Of a stretch of 16,266 bases of DNA, positions 1-6,400 are shown piece after piece. The DNA lies in the NCBI GenBank assembly GCA_026770585.1, contig MU646354.1, positions 32,183 to 48,448 on the forward strand, given 5' to 3'. Made by a program: the position numbers and the translations under genes. Source of the stretch: Baffinella frigidus. Taxonomy: Eukaryota; Cryptophyceae; Cryptomonadales; Baffinellaceae. The notes beneath the pieces were generated by a model that was not told where the DNA came from, did no database searches, and saw nothing but the letters and a program-made list of their open reading frames with translations. How positions within the stretch are numbered: the first letter of the stretch is position 1; the number at the start of each line of letters is the position of its first letter.

Positions 1-407
1 CGACCCCGAGGCACGCAGGGAGGGCGTCGACAGCAGCGAGCGGGCGGAAGCGGTGCCGGAGGAGGTGGCCAGTCGCCGCCGCCATCGTCACGCGCTCCGC
101 CCCTACCGCCCGCGCGAAGGAGCGCGCGAGGGCGGTGATCCCCGTGGGGGAGAGGCCCTGTGAGGAACGCGGCGCGTTGTGTTCCACCGAGGAACGCGGC
201 TCGTTCTGTACCACCGGAGAAAACGCGGCCCGTTCTGTTCCAACGGCATGGGACGGAGGGGCGGAGGACGCTGCAGAGGACACCCCCTGCCCCTTTGCTT
301 TCAAGACCCCTGGGGGGTCAGGAGGGGGGTCTTCGCAGTAGAAGCGCACGAAGAGGGTCTCGAGCTGCGGCACGGACGCCAGGTCAAACGCGAGCGTGTA
401 GTCGATC
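1..407 (-). CDS. BCS1: BCS1-like exon 8: C-terminal lid (incomplete at window edge)
   Basis: Acceptor CCTGGCAG at 408-410, then open to the window edge. It reads [20 protein letters not shown] then RFYCEDP, which matches the BCS1 stretch after the Arg finger, and ends with [20 protein letters not shown] and [16 protein letters not shown], a BCS1-type lid (family: xxFxxxxxxxxxSxAxLQxxLLxxxxxPxxAv). Between these lies a ~60-residue low-complexity insertion. Part of it comes from a ~27-bp imperfect tandem triplication at 163-245. No stop codon is seen, so the true end is outside. Confidence 0.87.
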
Positions 408-3400
408 CTGCCAGGGGAAAGGCGGGGGTTGATAAATTGTCAAAACCGCGACGAGCCAGCAGGCGACGAGAGATAAGACGTAAGAGGGCCCTAGTGGCTA
501 TCCCTCAAGTGGCCATGCCGTCAAAGTTGATGGCCAAGAGGTCATAGGCAGGTCCTAGGGCCCTACGGTAGGGCGTATGCGCCTACTGGCCACTTAAGGG
601 ATACGTCTGCGCCATTTGACCAGGCCTCATGTTGGCGTGTGGTTGATCCTGCACCGAGGCGGGGGCTAAATCAATAGTTATGAAGGGGGATGAGAGGGGG
701 GGTGGAGCGGGGGCTCGTGTTGAGGCTCAGCGACTTTTGGAACAATCATCTCTAGGCGTGTGAGTAATAAAGAAGACGAAGAAGGTCATGTGCATGGCGA
801 CTCAATTCAAACCGTGGTTTTGCGATCTTGGGATGGGGTTTCTTATATATTAAAGCTATGTCGAAGCTACTTTAGAAAAATAAGAGAGTCACCACCCTTA
901 AGATAGCATAAAAGGCGGTGTAAATTGAGTCGCCCCGCACACTAAAGTGTAGCCGATCCAGCCGCAGCGGGGCGCACGCCCCGGAGAAAGTCAAAAACCA
1001 CACGGTGGGTTACTGGATTCTGCTCGAAACTACTTTTAAGGACGAGCCAAAATAAAAGTCAGGCAGCGCTAGATGGTGTCTAATCCGGGCCGGCTTCGCG
1101 TCAGGAACCTCTCGTACCACACGGTGGGCTTCGAGGGGTTCGTTCGGCCTGGATTCCAGGGGGGTACGTGACCAAATTGCACCAGAAAATCTCTAAAACG
1201 TTAATTGCATCGAGGCAAGTTGACTTTTGATGAAAGGTTCGTAGTCCACCGTGTGGCGTGGATCGGAAGTGATCAACGTTTCCCCGTCTCCTCCAACCAA
1301 CAGCCACGCGCTTCCTCACATTGCAAAGGTCCTCACGGTTCGAACGACAGGTCTTTCGCATCAATACTCAAGGTCCTACAGGTTGCAAGATGCCCCGGAG
1401 GTTCCCGGCGGGCAGCATGACCTCCCGGGGCGGATGAGCGCCGCGTCGAGACTGGCAGCGCGATGGCATGTCATGAACACCAGCCTCGACTCCTGCGCAC
1501 CACACGGAGCGAGCGTTACTTTCCATCAACTTTTGTTTATCAAGCGGGGACAGTAGGCGCGACTCCTGCGAAAGAGATGACACGAGCGTTTATGTGTGTC
1601 ACAGTTTTGCTGTCTTAGGGGTCCACGGACACACGGGGACACTGCACCAGCCGCGACTGCTGCACACACGACGGAGCGAGCGTTAATTTCAATCACCGTT
1701 GTGCAATCTAGCCTATCTAGCGGGGACACCAGCCGCGACTCCTGCGCACCACACGGAGCGAGCGTTTGAAAATAAATTACCTTTTTGCTGTCTTAGGGGT
1801 CCACGGACAAGCGGAGGACTCGCGGCGCGATGGCATGCTATGAACACCAGTCGCGACTCCTGCCCACACGACGAAGCAAGTTTTACTATCTTAGGGGTAT
1901 CACAGTTTTGCTATCTTAGGGTTGTTATCGCAGTTTTGCTATCTTAGGGATCCACGGACACGCGGGGACACTGCACCACCCGTGACTCCTGCTCAACAGA
2001 TGGAGCGAGCGTTAATTTAAATCACCGTTGTGCAATCTAGCCTACCACTTGACAGCGAGCGAAGACATTTTCACCTTGAATTCAACGCGAAATTCCGGTT
2101 AGGTTCCAGGGCAATGGATAAGATTCTAGTACAAGTAGTTTAGATGGACTGTGTCCGTGCCGTCGGCATTCTACTGAAATCCGGCATTAGGTTCACGCCG
2201 GAATCAGGTCGTCCACCCTAAAGCCGGCGCGCGTTAGCTATCGTCCTGGTGCGATGCACCGGAGTAGGCAAGCGAGTACAGGGGAGGGGAGACATCACCT
2301 GCGCGGCCACACCATCAATCGCATTCAACAACCCCGCAAGCGTCAACCCCCCAGCCGGGCCAGCCGGGTAGCTTCGTTCGTAGCTTGCTTCATACCCCCC
2401 TGCCCCCCACCCCACCCCACCTACCCCCCCCGGCGGCGCCCCCCCCCGTGCGCCCCCCGCGCTATTTGAGCCGTTGGGGTCATTGGAGCTGTTGATGACA
2501 TTGAACCCGTTGATGACATTGGAACCATTGGAGGCGTTGGAATTGGAGCCGTTGAAAGCGTTGGAATTGGAGCCATTGAAGGAGGTGTTGGAATTGGAGC
2601 CATTGGAGGGATGAGCGGCCGCGGGGGAGGGGGTGGCGTCGAGGTCCTCGAGCAGGAGGATCGAGCGGGGGGCAGTGGAGGCGAGGAGGGAGAGGAGCGT
2701 GTCGTCATCCATGCCCTGTTTTGACCAAACCGGGGATCAGGCTTCAGGGATTTGCCGCGTGGAGAGCTTGGATTCGAAACGGGATGGCGCAAACGCCCGC
2801 GCGAAAGCGGAGAAGCTGGAATCGGGGTTTGGTCCACTTCGGAGGAGAGGGCCCTCTCAACCGTCAACCGTCAACCATCAACCCTGAAGTCTCAACCCAT
2901 GCCCTGATGTACACACCGACAGGCTGGGGTTGGGGTTTCGGGTTCAGGGTTTCTGGTTCAGGGTTTCGGGTTTCGGGTTTCGGGTTTCTGGCTTCGGGTT
3001 TCGGGCTTCGGGCTTCGGGTTTCAGGGGTCTTTTGTTCGGGTTTAGTCGTATGGTGGATGCACACCTCGGAGGAGAGGGCAAGCATGTAGATGGGCACGC
3101 GGAGCGCACCGGCGACTGCCTGCGCGCGGCAAAGGAGAAGAGACTTTCATTGAACTGATGACGTCGGACCATACACTTAAGGCGTCCAGAGAGGGCTGGA
3201 AGTAAGGACCTAACAGGCGTCACGCTCTTCATCGCCCCGGCGACTGCGCGTTACCCCAATTCATTAGAAAAACATGCCCTAACAAGGGCATCTGCATTAC
3301 CCCAATTCATTTTAAAAAACGATGCCCTGACCAATTTCTTTTATTCAACTTCCTGTAGAACGAGCATGTAGATGGGCACGCGGAGCGCTCCGGCGGCTGC

Positions 3401-6400
3401 CAGAGCGCGGCAGACAGGCGTCACGCATTTTGGGAGCCCGATCTCATGTGGAAACAATTTTAATTTATAAACTTGGATTCAATCAAAGTTACTACACGTT
3501 GGCCTTGATAGTACCAGTAAAGATCGTTGTGTAGTAAATTTCATTGAACCACGTTTATAAATTAAAAGTGTTTCCACATGAGACCCGGATAGAGCGATTC
3601 CGGGCAATGTTGCCCGCTTTTTGTATTGCTGGTTTGACAATTTGCTGATCTCATTTGTACCACAGTTCTCCAAACGGCGCCTTTTAAAAGGACGTAAAAC
3701 GGTTTTATGGTAAAAATGAAATGAACAAATCGTCAAATCAGCAACCCGAAAACCGGGCAACATTTCTCGGAATATCTGAAGCTCTCCAGGAGGTGAGAAT
3801 GAGCATCCACACGACAGTGCTAGTGGTGCTGATTCAAAACTATTTTCTTTTACGAGAGGGCATTTGTGTAGTAACTTCCGTCAGGTTGGTCACGTAACTG
3901 GGCGAAATTAGTCTAGACACGAGGCTGGTTACGTTATCCTGGTACACATATCCCCACATGTAAATAGGATCCTCCAGTATTCTCGAGTGGACCCGGCTCG
4001 TCGCGTTCGTGTTTGAAAAGTTATGAACCCTCTGGGGATACCACCCCGTGTAGGATGGCCAGGGTGACTTTACACAGTCATTATATCTCTCGAGTGGATG
4101 GCTGCAGACGGGCGCTCTGGCGGAAGCGTTGCTTCGGAGCCTAGGTAGCTCCTGCGGTAGCCCTTCGTTCTCATAACCTAACGTCTTCGGACTTCGTCTC
4201 TCAGGCCACGCAGAATTCTTTGTGGCGGTATTTCGTGGCTGGCATTTGAGCCATTGGCTGTCATTTGATCCATTTCTATATCAAAAAATGACTTTTGAAA
4301 TATCTCCTGGGCAAACATGCCTTTTGAAATACACCCCCCTCCAATCCTGGGTGGGTGGTCTTCGGGTCGGGACTGAACCAGGAAGGACTTGTACCGGGCA
4401 AACCTTTTACAGTGGACCTACCCTAACACACATCCGTCGGGGCCGGACTGATTGAGTATGTGTGGATGGTAGGTATGCGTTATGGTGTCCACCCTTCAGG
4501 CATACTTCCTTGCAGGGGGAAATCGGGGGCCGGCCGAAGGAGTATGTGTGGAGGGTAAGTATGTGTTACGGTAGCCTGTGTTAGGGTAGGTGGACTGTAT
4601 TCCCCAGAGCTAGGACCGGAGAAAGCTCTGATCAATCAAGAGTTAAGTAGTACAAGGGCATCGTCTTAAGACCCGAAGCAGTTTGGATCACTCCTCTCAC
4701 ACCAAGAGTGAGAGCCATGAATAAAAAGAGCTGACGTACATGGGCCTCGTACCGGGCATGCTGATCCGGGAACAAGTTTTGTTGTTTTAAGACTCTGGCA
4801 ACGAAAATTACTACACATGGGTCACGCCCCGAAGAATTTGTGTAGTAATTTTCGTGCAGATTTTTAGAAGAAAAATACTTGTTTCCGGATGAAAACCTCT
4901 GATTCCTCAGAGCTTGCACAGGGGACAGCTCTGATTACCACGTACTCTTCATTAATCCGGAATTAGATCAAGCACATCTTTCTCTTGATTAATTACGTCG
5001 TACTCTTGATTAATCAGGGGCCTCGTAACCTGCAAGAGCGACGACTTTCCCGAGCCGGGCGCGCCGTGCAGGAGGGGGCAAACACATCTCAAAGAAAAAC
5101 GTTATCAATTCAAAACGTTTGCATTCAATCAAAATTAATACACGAATGCTTTAATGTTACCAGTGAAACTCATTGTGTGTAGTAAATTTCATTGCCAGAA
5201 AGTTTTGAATCAAAACCGTGTTTCTATGAACCCCTCGCTATCCGACCAAGGTACATGAGCCTCGTAACCTGCACGAGCGACGACTTCCCCGAGCCGGGCG
5301 CACCATGCAGAAGGTACCCGCGCCGCAACGGAATCCCCCGCTCTGCGTACCTGCCGTCCTCAAATACGTCAACTTTCCAAATCCGTCAACTTTCCAGCGG
5401 AAGCTCACGAAATTGCTGAGGCCGGAAGTGGACCCCCCTGTTTTGTGGTACAAATCCGTCAATCGTGGGCGTGAAAAATATGAGTCAACCCGACGGAGGC
5501 GGAGTTGGACAACGGTGCCAGAGCTCCGACGCGAAGAAATCGCCTTTTCGAGCGCACTGGTTTGTACCACAGGTCGTTGGAATCCGACGACCGCCAGTAC
5601 AAATCAAAGGGATTGAAAAAATGCGTGGTGAACGGTACCAGCACATCTTGTGGAAAACCCGTTCTTGGAAAACCCGATGCAAGCTGTTTCAACATATGAT
5701 ATTGATAGTGGAACGGTACCAGCGTGCACCAGCGCCTCCTAGCTCTGTCCCGTATTATTTCGCCCCCCCCCGAAATTTCACAGGTGAATTTTGACCCCCC
5801 CCCCCATGAAATTTACCTGTGAAATTTCGGGGGGTGCGAAATAATGGCGAGACGAAATCGAAGTGGGACAGAGCTAGGGTTACCCTAGGCCTTAGAGGGT
5901 TTTAGAGGCTTCCCCTGGGACCCTCGCCGATAAGTCATCAGCACGAAACTGCTGCATCCCCTCTTCACGAGCCTCTGCACTGGAGAGCTAAACGCGATCC
6001 GAAAGCAAAAATGCTTTCCCTGCAGTCCTTTCTACGGAAGGGCGTGTCGTTGGCATATGTTGGGCGAAATTAAAACCTAAAGGACCTAAAGGATAAGTCC
6101 GATAACAGGAGTGATCGGACCCCAACTGATAAAACCGATAATAATAAAACTGATAACACAACCCTAGTAGGGTACCAGCGTTCCGAAGCGAAAAACTTGC
6201 GCGCGTCGTGTACCAGCGCCCCCCACTCGAGAATGCTAGAGGGGCCTGTTTAAAACCAATGTGCTTTTAAAAGTGGGCAGTTGTGTAGTAACTTTCGTTG
6301 ATTGGCCACGCAACTAGCCATACATTCGCCAGGCGCGAGGTTGCAACACCTTATCCTGGTACAAATATGTACACCCCCACATATAAATAGGATCTCGTGT

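Noticed and set aside
1080-1110. RPG-like codons as the sensor/Arg-finger exon
   Set aside because: The upstream context has no FMT motif, and phase and donor do not fit. The exon at 1492-1422 fits every requirement.
1075-1135. Large-subunit rRNA fragment (minus strand GTACGAGAGG)
   Set aside because: Only about ten bases match the conserved rRNA word, and the flanks do not continue the match.
2218-2298. C-terminal read-through of exon 6 into [14 protein letters not shown]
   Set aside because: This follows the GTGATG donor and matches nothing in the family. Splicing to 1492 restores the family sequence.
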